From Streptomyces spinoverrucosus (GTDB taxonomy: Bacteria; Actinomycetota; Actinomycetes; Streptomycetales; Streptomycetaceae), in contig NZ_BJND01000003.1 in assembly GCF_006539505.1 (NCBI RefSeq), positions 150,861 through 214,860 on the forward strand: a DNA stretch of 64,000 nucleotides. Direction: 5' to 3'. Shown in pieces: positions 42,872 through 51,740 of this stretch (positions are counted from its first letter, which is position 1; each line of letters opens with the position of its first letter). The translations under genes were made by a program, and so were the position numbers. The notes beneath the pieces are model-generated. The model had not been told where the DNA came from. It did not search any database and saw nothing but the letters and a program-made list of their open reading frames with translations.

Positions 42872-43564
42872 CGCGCGGGGGCAGGAGGCGGCGCTGGCCT
42901 GCGCCAGCAGCACGTGCATGCGCTCGGTGAGCTGCGCGACCCCGTCGGCGGGCGTGTGGAAGGCCAGCCGTACGTCGCCATGGGCGCGGCGGCGTTCGAT
43001 GCGCAGCGTCAGTCCGTGCCGGTCGACGGCGAGTGGCTGGACGCGCACCACGCCGTGCAGGCTGCCCGGCTCGACGAGCCGGGTGAGCCGCTCTACCGCG
43101 TCGGGGTGGGCCTCGGCCAGGTGGGTCAGCAGCCGGGCCTCGGCGGTGGCCAGCGGGTCGGGCGAGGCGGCGGCGAACTCGTCGAGGTCGATCACCACGG
43201 CACCGGACGGGCGGCGCAGCACCACGCGGGTGGCCTGGAAGGCGAGGTGGCCCTCCTCGATGATGAACCAGCCGGCCAGCCAGAGCCGGGACCGGATCCG
43301 GTTGCGCATCGGGACGGGTGCGACGTCGGCGAACTCCAGGACGGCGGACGGCTCGCCGCGGGGAGCGCAGATGGTGGCCGCGAGCAGGGCGCTGTCCTCC
43401 GGCACGTGCAGGAGGATCCGGCCGTCCTCCGCCACGGTGTGCGCGCCGACGAGTTCCTCGCGCACGCCCTCCGCGGTCACCGCGCACGACCACGAGGTGG
43501 CGAGCACCGATCGGGCCCGTTCCGCCGCGGCGGGCGCGGCCGTCCAGGCTTGGCTGTCACCCAT
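42839..43564 (-). CDS. DUF2470 domain protein, iron-regulated
   Basis: A 241-residue protein. The N-terminal ~150 residues look like a pyridoxamine-phosphate-oxidase-type split barrel (ILLHVPEDSALLAAT, LWLAGWFIIEE). The C-terminal DUF2470 domain (about 155-230) contains LLTHLAEAHPDAVERL and IRVQPLAVDRHGLTLRI-like text. DUF2470 also forms the C-terminus of HugZ-type heme-degrading proteins. An iron box lies 16 bp upstream of the start codon, so the gene should be switched on by iron shortage. A role in heme or iron use is inferred. Confidence 0.87.
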   Translation of the reverse strand: MGDSQAWTAAPAAAERARSVLATSWSCAVTAEGVREELVGAHTVAEDGRILLHVPEDSALLAATICAPRGEPSAVLEFADVAPVPMRNRIRSRLWLAGWFIIEEGHLAFQATRVVLRRPSGAVVIDLDEFAAASPDPLATAEARLLTHLAEAHPDAVERLTRLVEPGSLHGVVRVQPLAVDRHGLTLRIERRRAHGDVRLAFHTPADGVAQLTERMHVLLAQASAASCPRALQRQRTDGDG

Positions 43565-43579
43565 CCCAGTTCCTCCTCA

Positions 43580-43598
43580 TTAGGTAAGGCTCACCTAA
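43580..43598. promoter_or_regulatory. DmdR1/IdeR-type iron box
   Basis: TTAGGTAAGGCTCACCTAA matches the 19-bp iron-box consensus TTAGGTTAGGCTAACCTAA at 17 of 19 positions. It sits 16 bp before the DUF2470 start codon, a repressing position. Confidence 0.9.
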
Positions 43599-43655
43599 CC
43601 TACCGAAGATACGGGCGTGCGCCAACCAGGGATGCCCCCCAGGTTTTCCTGTGCG

Positions 43656-44486
43656 TCAGTGAAGGGCCGTCCAGTGCGCGGGCCGTGACACGGTCTTTGG
43701 CAGCTTGGTGCCGGCCGTGCCCCGGGCCGCGGTGAGCTGAGGCTGGGTCAGGAAGAACGCCCCGGTCAGATCGGCGTCCGTGAGGTCGGCGTCGCGCAGG
43801 TCGGCGCCGATCAGGTCCGCGCCGCGCAGATCCGCGCCGGTCAGGTCCGCGGCGATGAGAAAGGCACCGCGGAGGTTCGCGCCACGCAAATCGGCGCCTT
43901 TGAGCCGGGCCCCGATCAGATCCGCGCCCCGGCGGTCCTTCTTCCGGCCCTGCGTGCCTGCCCGGGCCAGCTCACTGGTCTTCAGGAGCAGGACGTTGAC
44001 CTGCTGCCGGTGGGCGCCGACATCCAATGCGGCGAGTTCCTGCGGGCTCTGCCGCGCGAGCCGCTCGGTGTCCTCCAGGGCACGGCGCAGATCGGCGTGG
44101 ACCGGGCGGGCGGCGGGCAGGGCGAGGGCCTCGGTGAGGTACCAGAGCAGCTCGTGCAGCTGCCGTACGACGGGGAAGACGTCGAACATCCGCCGGGCGT
44201 GCTCCCGGGAGCCGATGCGCCAGTCCTGCCCGCCGAAGGTGACCTGCGAGACCCGCTGTCCGGCGCCGAAGCAGTCGTAGACCGTGCAGCCCGTGAAGCC
44301 CTTCTGCCGCAACTCGGCGTGGATACCGCAGCGGTGGTCGCCCCGCAGGTTGGGGCAGGGCTTCCCGGCGTCCTTGTTCAGCGCGAAGTCCGCCGAGGCG
44401 GCGAAGGGCAGGGCCACACAGCAGAGACCGAAGCAGTTGGCGCAGTCTCCGCGCAGGTCGGTGAGGTCGCCGGGGTGATTGTGCAT
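43656..44486 (-). CDS. YkgJ-like Cys cluster + pentapeptide-repeat protein
   Basis: A 276-residue protein. The N-terminus carries eight cysteines, starting with Cys15-x-x-Cys18-x3-Cys22-Cys23 (CANCFGLCC), then Cys44, 53, 67 and 72, a pattern close to the YkgJ zinc/iron-cluster family. The C-terminal ~85 residues are pentapeptide repeats of the A(D/N)LxG type ([20 protein letters not shown]), which build a right-handed beta helix. The middle (about 85-190) is helical. Pentapeptide proteins can mimic DNA and protect gyrase, but the function of this fusion is unknown. Confidence 0.88.
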   Translation of the reverse strand: MHNHPGDLTDLRGDCANCFGLCCVALPFAASADFALNKDAGKPCPNLRGDHRCGIHAELRQKGFTGCTVYDCFGAGQRVSQVTFGGQDWRIGSREHARRMFDVFPVVRQLHELLWYLTEALALPAARPVHADLRRALEDTERLARQSPQELAALDVGAHRQQVNVLLLKTSELARAGTQGRKKDRRGADLIGARLKGADLRGANLRGAFLIAADLTGADLRGADLIGADLRDADLTDADLTGAFFLTQPQLTAARGTAGTKLPKTVSRPAHWTALH

Positions 44487-44517
44487 GCCGACAGCCTAAT
44501 GACCCGCCCAGTGACCC

Positions 44518-45261
44518 TTAGCGGCCGAACAGCTCGAACGCCACCGCTGGCCGACCCCCGAACCGCTCCCCCGTACTCTTCGCGTATCCGGTCAGGAAAC
44601 CCCGCACGTACGATTCCGGGTCCTCCTCCGTCAACGCCTCGATGTACGTGCGGTGTTCGAGCAGGGAGCGCACCGCGCGCTCCATGCCGGGCGTGGCGTC
44701 CACGGCGTGGGTCGGCGTATTGGAGCCGGCGACCGCGACCCAGCGGACGCCGTTCCAGGGTTCCAGGCCCTGTTCGGTCAGCTCCGGGAAGATCCACCGG
44801 TTGCCCGCGTCGCCCGCCGCGTCGAGCGTGGCGCGGCCGACGGCCACGTGGTCCGGGGTGTTCCAGTCGACGCCGCCCCAGGTGTCCCGGTGGTTGAGGG
44901 TGATCACCAGCTCGGGCCGGTGCCGGCGGATGGCGGCGGCGATGTCCCGGCGCAGGGCGGTGCCGTACTCGATGACACCGTCCCGGTGGTCGAGGAACTC
45001 CACCACCGACACCCCGACGACCGCCGCGCTCGCCCGCTGCTCGCGCTCCCGCAGCGGGCCGCACTGCGCGGGCTCCAGCGTGTCGATGCCCGCCTCGCCT
45101 CGGGTGGCCAGGACATACGCCACCTCACGGCCGGCGTCGGTCCAGGCGGCGATGGCCGCCGAGCAGCCGTACTCCAGGTCGTCCGGGTGCGCCACGACGG
45201 CGAGGGCGCGCTGCCAGTCGTCGGGCATGGGCTTCAGCTGAGCGGTCGTCGGCTCGGTCAT
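44518..45261 (-). CDS. PIG-L family deacetylase
   Basis: A 247-residue zinc-dependent N-acetylglucosaminyl deacetylase-like enzyme. The metal-binding AHPDDLEYGC motif is near residue 24, followed by NHRDTWGGVDW and a late His-containing region (RTYIEAL near residue 205). The family includes MshB and Mca of mycothiol metabolism; this one is shorter and different, so a sugar or natural-product deacetylase is likely. ATG start; same strand as the pentapeptide gene, 31 bp apart, and as the hydrolase upstream. Confidence 0.9.
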   Translation of the reverse strand: MTEPTTAQLKPMPDDWQRALAVVAHPDDLEYGCSAAIAAWTDAGREVAYVLATRGEAGIDTLEPAQCGPLREREQRASAAVVGVSVVEFLDHRDGVIEYGTALRRDIAAAIRRHRPELVITLNHRDTWGGVDWNTPDHVAVGRATLDAAGDAGNRWIFPELTEQGLEPWNGVRWVAVAGSNTPTHAVDATPGMERAVRSLLEHRTYIEALTEEDPESYVRGFLTGYAKSTGERFGGRPAVAFELFGR

Positions 45262-45289
45262 GCCCGCAGACTAGTCCGTCGTACTGACG

Positions 45290-46591
45290 TCAGACCTCGT
45301 CATGTGCCAGCCCCAACAGTCGGTCCAGCACGCGAGGGCCGCCCGCACGTACGCCGTCGTGTTCGAACTCGTCGGTGACCCAGGTGCGCAGGCCCCGGAT
45401 GGCACGGGCGGTCTCAAGCGAGTGGGCCGTGTCGACGTACATGTCGTCGTGGTAGATGGCCGCCGCGACCGGCACCTCGTTGGCCGCGAGGCGCGCCGGG
45501 TCGTACAGGGGCCGCCAGCCGGTGTGGGCGGCGAGGAGTTCGGCGGTCTCACGCAGCGGGCGCAGCGCCGGGTCGCAGTCGAACATCCAGGGGTGGATCG
45601 TTTCTCCGGTGAACAGCACCGGCCCGTCGCCCGCAAGGGACTTGGCCGCGTCGAACTGCGGGAACTCACCGCGCACCCGCTCGGCCGACCAGGCCGTGGG
45701 GCGATGGTCCTGGCCGTAGCAGGCCTCGTGGACGAGCGCGTACAGCGGGTGTCCGGCGTACGACAGCAGGCCCTGCACCTCCTCCTGGAACGCGTCCGAG
45801 AGGACCGTGCCCTGCGGCGTGCGGACGAAGGCGTGCTCCAGGAGGTAGTGCAGCCGGTGGCTGCCCTCGCTGCCGCCGAGCAGGATGCCGAGGGACTGGA
45901 AGGCCTCGACGGTGAGCCGGTAGCCGTTCGGGAGGACGACGTCGTGGGTGAGCAGATGGTCGGCGATCCGGCGGACCCGCTCGACGTCCTGCGGGTAGCG
46001 GGCGTAGTGCGCGGTGACCTTGCGCTCGATGCGCGGGTAGGCGGCGCGGTAGACGTCGTCGGCGTGCGCTTCGAGGGAGGGCAGGCCGCCGGTGACGACG
46101 GCGGTGGCCAGGCCTTCGGGGGCGGTGGAGAGGTAGTTCACCGTGCAGAAGCCGCCGAAGCTCTGGCCGAGGACGGTCCAGGGCGCGCCGCCGGTGACCT
46201 CGCGCCGGACGGTCTCGCAGTCGCGGACGATCGCGTCGGCGCGGAAGTGCGTCAGGTAGGCGGCCTGTTCGGCGGGGCCGCCGCGCAGCGGCAGGGTCTG
46301 GCGGTTGGCGGGGGTGGAGTGGCCGGTGCCGCGCTGGTCGAGCAGCAGGACGCGGTAGTCCTTCAGGGCCCGGCCGAGCCAGGCCTGCTTTCCGACGAAA
46401 CGGTTCGCCCCGAAGCCGGGGCCGCCCTGGAGGTAGAGCAGCCACGGCAGGTCCTGCCCCGCCTTGTCGCTCGCGACGACCTCGCGGGCGTACAGCTCGA
46501 TCGTCTCCCCGTGCGGGTCGTCGTGGTCGAGGGGCACGGTGAAGTGGCGGTCGGTGAGGACGATGCCTGGCTGACGGTAGCTGACGCTCAA
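45290..46591 (-). CDS. alpha/beta hydrolase, proline iminopeptidase-like
   Basis: A 433-residue enzyme. The oxyanion region LLYLQGGPGFGANRF and the nucleophile elbow GQSFGGF are characteristic of peptidase family S33 (prolyl aminopeptidase). The catalytic His is likely near residue 395 in YHDDMYVD-type sequence. Such enzymes release N-terminal proline or other residues from small peptides in the cytoplasm. An inverted repeat CTGAAC-GCAG-GTTCAG (46682-46697) lies 90 bp upstream. Confidence 0.9.
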   Translation of the reverse strand: MSVSYRQPGIVLTDRHFTVPLDHDDPHGETIELYAREVVASDKAGQDLPWLLYLQGGPGFGANRFVGKQAWLGRALKDYRVLLLDQRGTGHSTPANRQTLPLRGGPAEQAAYLTHFRADAIVRDCETVRREVTGGAPWTVLGQSFGGFCTVNYLSTAPEGLATAVVTGGLPSLEAHADDVYRAAYPRIERKVTAHYARYPQDVERVRRIADHLLTHDVVLPNGYRLTVEAFQSLGILLGGSEGSHRLHYLLEHAFVRTPQGTVLSDAFQEEVQGLLSYAGHPLYALVHEACYGQDHRPTAWSAERVRGEFPQFDAAKSLAGDGPVLFTGETIHPWMFDCDPALRPLRETAELLAAHTGWRPLYDPARLAANEVPVAAAIYHDDMYVDTAHSLETARAIRGLRTWVTDEFEHDGVRAGGPRVLDRLLGLAHDEV

Positions 46592-46752
46592 CGGGGCTCC
46601 CGGGGCGGACGACGGTGCGGACCGCGTCCCAGTTCAGCACATCGCGGGCCGCCCGCCACCGCCGGGGATCATGAACGGCTGCTGAACGCAGGTTCAGTGG
46701 CTCAATCCCTGCGGTGCTGAACGCCGAGTCAGTGACCGGTCCGGGCGGTGGT
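46592..46752. promoter_or_regulatory. intergenic region with GTTCAG repeats
   Basis: A 161-bp gap between the lacI-type gene and the hydrolase gene, both on the minus strand. CTGAAC/GTTCAG words recur four times, including the inverted repeat CTGAAC-GCAG-GTTCAG at 46682-46697. This may be an operator of the hydrolase gene; no terminator is obvious. Confidence 0.4.
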
Positions 46753-47778
46753 TCAGCGGCCGGACAGGCTGGAGCGGCGTACCACCAGTTCCGGCTGGAG
46801 CACGACCCGGCGGTGTTCGTGCCGGGGCGGGCCGTTCTCCGTCTCCGTCTCCTCCAGCAGGAGTTCGGCGGCCAGCGCGCCCATCGTGACGGCGGGCTGG
46901 CGTACGGACGTGAGGGGTACGGCGGCCGCGGCGGCGAACTCGATGTCGTCGTAGCCGACGATGGCGAGGTCGTCGGGGACGCCGACGCCGGCCGCGTACA
47001 TGGCCTGCAGGACGCCGAGCGCGAGCAGGTCGTTGGCGCAGAAGACGGCGGTCGGGCGGTCGGCGAGGCCGAGCAGCCGGGCGCCGGCGTCCCGGCCGGC
47101 GGCGACGTCGAGCCGCTCGGTGGGCAGCTCGCGCAGCGCGTGGGGGCCGAGGCCCGCCTCGGCGAGGGCGTTCAGGGCGCCGGTGCGGCGGTCGCGCACC
47201 TGGTTGAGGCCGGGCGGGCCGCTGACGTAGGCGATGGAGCGGTGCCCGGCGTCGATCAGATGGCGTACGGCGAGGGCGCCGCCCGCCACGTCGTCGACGG
47301 AGACGGAGCACTCGGTGGCGCCCTCCGCGACCCGGTCGACGAGCACGAAGGGGATGCCGTGGCGGCGGAACGTCTCGATGTTGCGGCCGGTCGCGTCGGC
47401 CGGGGTGAGCAGCACGCCACGTACCCGCTGTTCGGCGAAGAGCGAGAGGTACTCGGCCTCCTCCGAAGGGTCCTGGGCGCTGTTGCAGACCATCACGCCC
47501 AGGCCGGCCTCGCGGGCGGCGCGCTCGGCGCCGCGGGCCACGTCGACGAAGAAGGGGTTGCCCATGTCCAGCACGAGCAGGCCCATGATCCGGCTGCGGC
47601 CCGCGCGCAGCTGGCGCGCGGACTCGCTGCGGACGTAGCCGAGCCGGTCTATGGCGGACTGCACCCGCGCCCGGGTCTCGGTGGCGACCGTGTCCGGGCG
47701 GTTGATGACGTTCGAGACCGTGCCCACGGAGACGCCGGCGGCGCGGGCGACGTCCTTGATACCCACCGACTGGGCCAT
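46753..47778 (-). CDS. LacI family regulator, probable rhamnose regulator
   Basis: A 341-residue repressor. The helix-turn-helix (residues about 5-50) includes IKDVARAAGVSVGTVSNVINRP; the hinge and periplasmic-binding-like sugar domain follow (MGLLVLDMGNPFF). It is the last gene of the minus-strand rhamnose arm. LacI-type operators TGAAAGGTTTCA and TGAATCGTTTCA stand at the two divergent rhamnose promoters, so it most likely represses the whole locus until L-rhamnose or a pathway intermediate binds. Effector identity is inferred from context. Confidence 0.9.
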   Translation of the reverse strand: MAQSVGIKDVARAAGVSVGTVSNVINRPDTVATETRARVQSAIDRLGYVRSESARQLRAGRSRIMGLLVLDMGNPFFVDVARGAERAAREAGLGVMVCNSAQDPSEEAEYLSLFAEQRVRGVLLTPADATGRNIETFRRHGIPFVLVDRVAEGATECSVSVDDVAGGALAVRHLIDAGHRSIAYVSGPPGLNQVRDRRTGALNALAEAGLGPHALRELPTERLDVAAGRDAGARLLGLADRPTAVFCANDLLALGVLQAMYAAGVGVPDDLAIVGYDDIEFAAAAAVPLTSVRQPAVTMGALAAELLLEETETENGPPRHEHRRVVLQPELVVRRSSLSGR

Positions 47779-47857
47779 CAGGCAGCGACCTCCAGGAGAA
47801 CGTGGGGCGACGGGAAGGCCTTCACAGTACCCTCACGGCGCCCCGGGACAGCATTGG

Positions 47858-49282
47858 TCATGCGGGCAGCCGGAAGTCGATGACATGCAGCGCCGACGGT
47901 GTCGTACCGCTGGACTTCTGCTGGTACATGAAGGACAGCACACCGTCCTGCGCGACCCGCGTCTCGTCGATCACGACCTCGCCGAAGGCGTTGAGTCCGC
48001 TGCCGTCGAAGAGGAGCTTCCAGTCGGTGTACCCGGAGGCCGCCGAGGCGCCGGCGATCCGGCCGAACGGGAAGATCGCGTACGCGTTGTTGTACTTGTC
48101 CAGGATCAGCTTGGTGCGCTGGCTGGAGTTCAACGGGACAGGGATCTCCGTCTTCTGCCAGGTGCCGGAGGCGTTCCGGCGGACGTGGAAGGCACGGCCG
48201 TTCGCGGTGCGGTTGGCGACGTAGTTCGTGGTGCACTGCCCGAAGCGGCCGGGGACGTAACTGATGATCGCGTGCGGGCGGCCGGCGGAGTCCGTGAACT
48301 GGCTCTCCTGGTTCATCAGGGAGTGGTCCGGGTTGAGCGGGTCGACGACCAGGCCCGCGTCGTTGACCGAGACCCGGTCGGAGCCGCCGGTGGTGCCGAC
48401 GACCGTACCGGCGTTGTTGCGCCAGGTCCGGCCGCGGTCGTCGGAGTAGACGTAGCCGGTGTCGTGGTTGGTGATGCCGCCGCCGTTGCACATCACGGCG
48501 CCGTTCTGCTCACGCCAGGTGAAGAAGGCGTGCAGCCGACCGTTGCGGTCGTAGTCGATGCCGTGCAGGTACATGTTGCGGGCGGTCGACGAGCCGTGCT
48601 CGCTGGTGTACGTGCCGGTGGAGCTGGTCCACTCGCCCAGCGCCGTCCACCGCGAACCGTCGTACTCCGCCAGCGCGTTGCGGCCGTTGCCGGAGATGCC
48701 GACCCGGTAGCTGAGCTGGAGGCGGCCCTCGGGGGTGGTGACGAACTGGGGGTAGGTGAACTGGCTGGTGAGGCCGAGGCCGTCGAGCGTGGACTGCGGG
48801 GCGCCGAAGCGGCTCGCGACCCAGCTCAGCCCGGCCGGGTTGTCCATGAGACCGGCGACGGACTTGACGTAGGTGAAGCCGTCGCTGTGCGAGTCCATGT
48901 TGAGGTGCAGTCGGCCGTCGACCCGGGAGACGCCCATGGAGATGACGTTGTGGGAGTCGTTGTAGCGCAGGGTGTGGCCGACCTTGACGGTCTGCCAGGT
49001 GGTGGCGCCGAGGGCGCGGCGGCCGACGACGGCGTTGCGGTCGGCGGTGTACCAGGCGGCGTACTGGTAACCCTTGTAGGTCAGCAGGCCGTTCTTCTGG
49101 AACGAGTTGTTGTTGACCAGGCCGTCGTAGGACACGAAGTAGAGGGCCTGGGCGTCGAGTCGGGTGGTGGCGATACGGGCCACGGAGGGGCCGGGGTCGG
49201 CGGCTCGGGCGGTGCCGGTGGCGAGCGTCGGGCCGGCCACGACACTGAGCACGGCTCCGGTCAGCAGCGTACGTCTTCTCAT
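47858..49282 (-). CDS. exported BNR_4 beta-propeller protein
   Basis: A 474-residue secreted protein. The N-terminus has a twin-arginine-like signal (MRRRTLLTGAV, cleavage after TARA). The rest is a propeller of the BNR_4 type, with YDRNGRLHAFFTWREQNG and DRGRTWRNNAG Asp-box-like motifs. BNR_4 propellers include polysaccharide lyases acting on rhamnose-containing glucuronans. The gene lies between rhamnose mutarotase and lacI in a rhamnose-uptake operon. A rhamnose-releasing lyase or hydrolase is therefore a reasonable inference. ATG at 49282; gap to the mutarotase gene is 17 bp. Confidence 0.88.
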   Translation of the reverse strand: MRRRTLLTGAVLSVVAGPTLATGTARAADPGPSVARIATTRLDAQALYFVSYDGLVNNNSFQKNGLLTYKGYQYAAWYTADRNAVVGRRALGATTWQTVKVGHTLRYNDSHNVISMGVSRVDGRLHLNMDSHSDGFTYVKSVAGLMDNPAGLSWVASRFGAPQSTLDGLGLTSQFTYPQFVTTPEGRLQLSYRVGISGNGRNALAEYDGSRWTALGEWTSSTGTYTSEHGSSTARNMYLHGIDYDRNGRLHAFFTWREQNGAVMCNGGGITNHDTGYVYSDDRGRTWRNNAGTVVGTTGGSDRVSVNDAGLVVDPLNPDHSLMNQESQFTDSAGRPHAIISYVPGRFGQCTTNYVANRTANGRAFHVRRNASGTWQKTEIPVPLNSSQRTKLILDKYNNAYAIFPFGRIAGASAASGYTDWKLLFDGSGLNAFGEVVIDETRVAQDGVLSFMYQQKSSGTTPSALHVIDFRLPA

Positions 49283-49299
49283 CTCGTAGGACTCCGTTG

Positions 49300-49620
49300 T
49301 CAGGCGAGGTGGAACACTTCGGTGAGCGGTTTCATGGCTTCGTCGGGCCGGGAGCCGTCGAGGGACTCGAAGAACGGCGCCATCTCGGCTTGCCAACGGG
49401 TGTTGACCTCGGTGGCCTCCATCCCGGCGAGGGCGGCCGCGAAGTCCTCGGTCTCCAGGTAGCCGACGAGCAGTCCGTCGTCGCGCAGGAAGAGCGAGTA
49501 GTTGTGCCAGCCGGTGGCCGAGAGCGCTTCGAGCATCTCCGGCCACACGGCGGCATGGCGTTCGCGGTACTCGGCGATCCGGTCCTGGCGGACCTTGAGC
49601 AGGAAACAGACGCGCTGCAT
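49300..49620 (-). CDS. rhaM: L-rhamnose mutarotase
   Basis: A 106-residue RhaM/YiiL-family protein that interconverts alpha- and beta-L-rhamnose after uptake, feeding the isomerase. Conserved motif YRERHAAVWPEM with catalytic His22, then WHNYSLFLRDDGLLVGY and NTRWQAEMAPFF. The length is exactly that of the family. It starts 17 bp after the binding-protein gene and so belongs to the transport operon. Confidence 0.95.
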   Translation of the reverse strand: MQRVCFLLKVRQDRIAEYRERHAAVWPEMLEALSATGWHNYSLFLRDDGLLVGYLETEDFAAALAGMEATEVNTRWQAEMAPFFESLDGSRPDEAMKPLTEVFHLA

Positions 49621-49637
49621 GAAGTACCGCCCCGGGA

Positions 49638-50720
49638 CTAGAAGTTGTACTGGTCGATGTTGTCGGCGTCGAACACGGTCGGCTTGCCGAGGCTGATCAC
49701 ACCGTCCTTGCCGATGGTGTACTCGCCCATGTCGCCGGCGGTGAAGGTCTCGCCCTCCTTGCCGGTGATCTGGCCCGACACCAGCGCGACGGCGGTACGG
49801 GCGGCCAGCTCGCCCAGCTTCGCCGGGTCCCACAGCTCGAACGCCTCGACGGTGCCGTCCTTGACGTAGTTGCGCATGTCGTTGGGGGTGCCGAGGCCGG
49901 TCAGCTTGACCTTGCCCTTGTACTTCGAGCCGGACAGGTACTGGGCGGCGGCCTTGATGCCGACGGTGGTCGGGGAGATGATCCCCTTCAGGTTCGGGTA
50001 CTCCTGGAGCAGGCCCTGCGTCTGCTGGAAGGACGCCTGCGCGTCGTCGTTGCCGTACGCGACCTTCACCAGCTTCATGTCCTTGTACTTCGGATCCTTG
50101 AGCTCGTCCTTCATGAACTCGATCCAGGTGTTCTGGTTGGTCGCGGTCTGCGCGGCGGACAGGATCGCGATCTCGCCCTTGTAGCCGATCTGCTCGGCGA
50201 GCAGCTGCACCTCGGTGCGGCCGAGGTCCTCGGCGGACGCCTGCGAGACGAAGGCGTTGCGGCACTCGGGCTTGGTGTCCGAGTCGTAGGTCACGACCTT
50301 GATGTCGTTGCTCATGGCCTGCTTGAGGGCCGTGCACAGGGCGCCCGGGTCCTGCGCGGACACGGCCATCGCGTCGACCTGCTGCTGGGTGAGCGTGTTG
50401 ACGTAGGAGACCTGCCCGGAGGTGTCGGTGGCGCTGGAGGGTCCGACCTCCTTGTAGCTGGAGCCCAGCTCCTTCAGCGCGGCCTCGCCGCCCTTGTCGG
50501 CGGTGGTGAAGTAGGGGTTGTTGACCTGCTTGGGCAGGAAGCCGACGGTGAGGCCCTTCTTCAGCTCGGCATTGGGGTCGGCCTTGCCGGCCGCGGCGGC
50601 CGAGCCGCCCTCGCCTGCGACGTCCTTCTTGGTGGTGCCGCCGCAGGCGGTGAGGGCGAGGGCGAGGGAGGTGACGGCGGCGAGGGCCGCGGAGGTACGG
50701 CGGAGGGATGACTTGCGCAT
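49638..50720 (-). CDS. rhaS: rhamnose ABC transporter substrate-binding lipoprotein
   Basis: A 360-residue periplasmic-binding-type protein (family of RbsB/RhaS). A lipoprotein signal ends at LTAC (Cys26) followed by GGTTKK. The mature part has the typical YFTTADKGGEAALKELG opening and DAMAVSAQDPGAL. Its sugar is assigned as L-rhamnose because the operon continues with rhamnose mutarotase and is divergent from rhamnose isomerase. Confidence 0.93.
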   Translation of the reverse strand: MRKSSLRRTSAALAAVTSLALALTACGGTTKKDVAGEGGSAAAAGKADPNAELKKGLTVGFLPKQVNNPYFTTADKGGEAALKELGSSYKEVGPSSATDTSGQVSYVNTLTQQQVDAMAVSAQDPGALCTALKQAMSNDIKVVTYDSDTKPECRNAFVSQASAEDLGRTEVQLLAEQIGYKGEIAILSAAQTATNQNTWIEFMKDELKDPKYKDMKLVKVAYGNDDAQASFQQTQGLLQEYPNLKGIISPTTVGIKAAAQYLSGSKYKGKVKLTGLGTPNDMRNYVKDGTVEAFELWDPAKLGELAARTAVALVSGQITGKEGETFTAGDMGEYTIGKDGVISLGKPTVFDADNIDQYNF

Positions 50721-50750
50721 GGCGTTGGTCCTTTACGAGGGAGGGCTGGG

Positions 50751-51740
50751 TTACGAGGTCGGAGTCGAGGCGGCTCTGCGGCCCGCCCTCGCTACGGAGA
50801 TCTGCCGTGCGACCCGGGGGCCGAGCACGGAAAGGACGAGCAGGACACCGGTGACGACGATCTGCGACTGGGCGGAGACATCCTGGAGGCTCATGACGTT
50901 CTGCAGCGCACCGAGCAGGAAGACTCCCGCGATCGCACCGCCGAGCGTGCCCTTGCCGCCGTCGAAGTCGATACCGCCGAGCAACACGGCCGCGACGACG
51001 GAGAGTTCGAGGCCCGTGGCGTTGTCGTACCGAGCGCTGGCGTAGTGCAGCGCCCAGAACACGCCGGTGAGGGACGCCATCAGGCCCGTCACCGTGAACA
51101 GAATCAGCTTCTGCCGCTTCACCCGGATCCCGGCGAACCGCGCCGCCTCCTCGCTCGCGCCGATCGCGAACACCGACCGCCCGAACGGCGTGGCGTGCAG
51201 TGCCACCACCGCGATCGCCAGCAGCACGAGGAAGGGCAGGAAGGCGTACGGGATGAACGTGTCGCCGATCCGCCCGGCCGCGAAGTCCAGGTACTGGGAG
51301 GGGAAGTCGGTCACCGCGTCGGAGCCGAGCACGATCTGCGCGATGCCCCGGTAGGCGGCGAGCGTACCGATGGTGACGGCGAGCGACGGCAGCCCGAGCT
51401 TGGTCACCAGCAGACCGTTGATCAGCCCGCACACCACGCCGAGCAGCAGGCACAGCGGGATGATCGTCTCGATGGTCATGCCCTGGTTCCACAGGGCGCC
51501 CATCACCGCGCCGGACAGCCCGGCGGTGGAGGCTACGGACAGATCGATCTCGCCGGAGACGACGAGCAGGGTCATCGGCAGGGCGATGAGCGCGATCGGC
51601 AAGGTGTTGCCGATCAGGAACGACAGGTTCAGGGCGTTGCCGAAACCGTCCACGAACCCGAACGACAGCAGCAGAACGACGATCAGCAGCGCGCCGACGA
51701 CGGTGTCCCAACGGATCGCGCGCGTCAGGGACTCAGGCAT
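50751..51740 (-). CDS. rhamnose ABC transporter permease
   Basis: A 329-residue inner-membrane permease of the RbsC/BPD_transp_2 family with eight to ten helices. Recognisable parts are VSGEIDLSVASTAGLSGAV and LGGIDFDGGKGTLGGAIAGV. It forms a heterodimer with the permease encoded just upstream; the two genes overlap by eight bases (51733-51740). Thirty bp separate it from the binding-protein gene. Confidence 0.94.
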   Translation of the reverse strand: MPESLTRAIRWDTVVGALLIVVLLLSFGFVDGFGNALNLSFLIGNTLPIALIALPMTLLVVSGEIDLSVASTAGLSGAVMGALWNQGMTIETIIPLCLLLGVVCGLINGLLVTKLGLPSLAVTIGTLAAYRGIAQIVLGSDAVTDFPSQYLDFAAGRIGDTFIPYAFLPFLVLLAIAVVALHATPFGRSVFAIGASEEAARFAGIRVKRQKLILFTVTGLMASLTGVFWALHYASARYDNATGLELSVVAAVLLGGIDFDGGKGTLGGAIAGVFLLGALQNVMSLQDVSAQSQIVVTGVLLVLSVLGPRVARQISVARAGRRAASTPTS

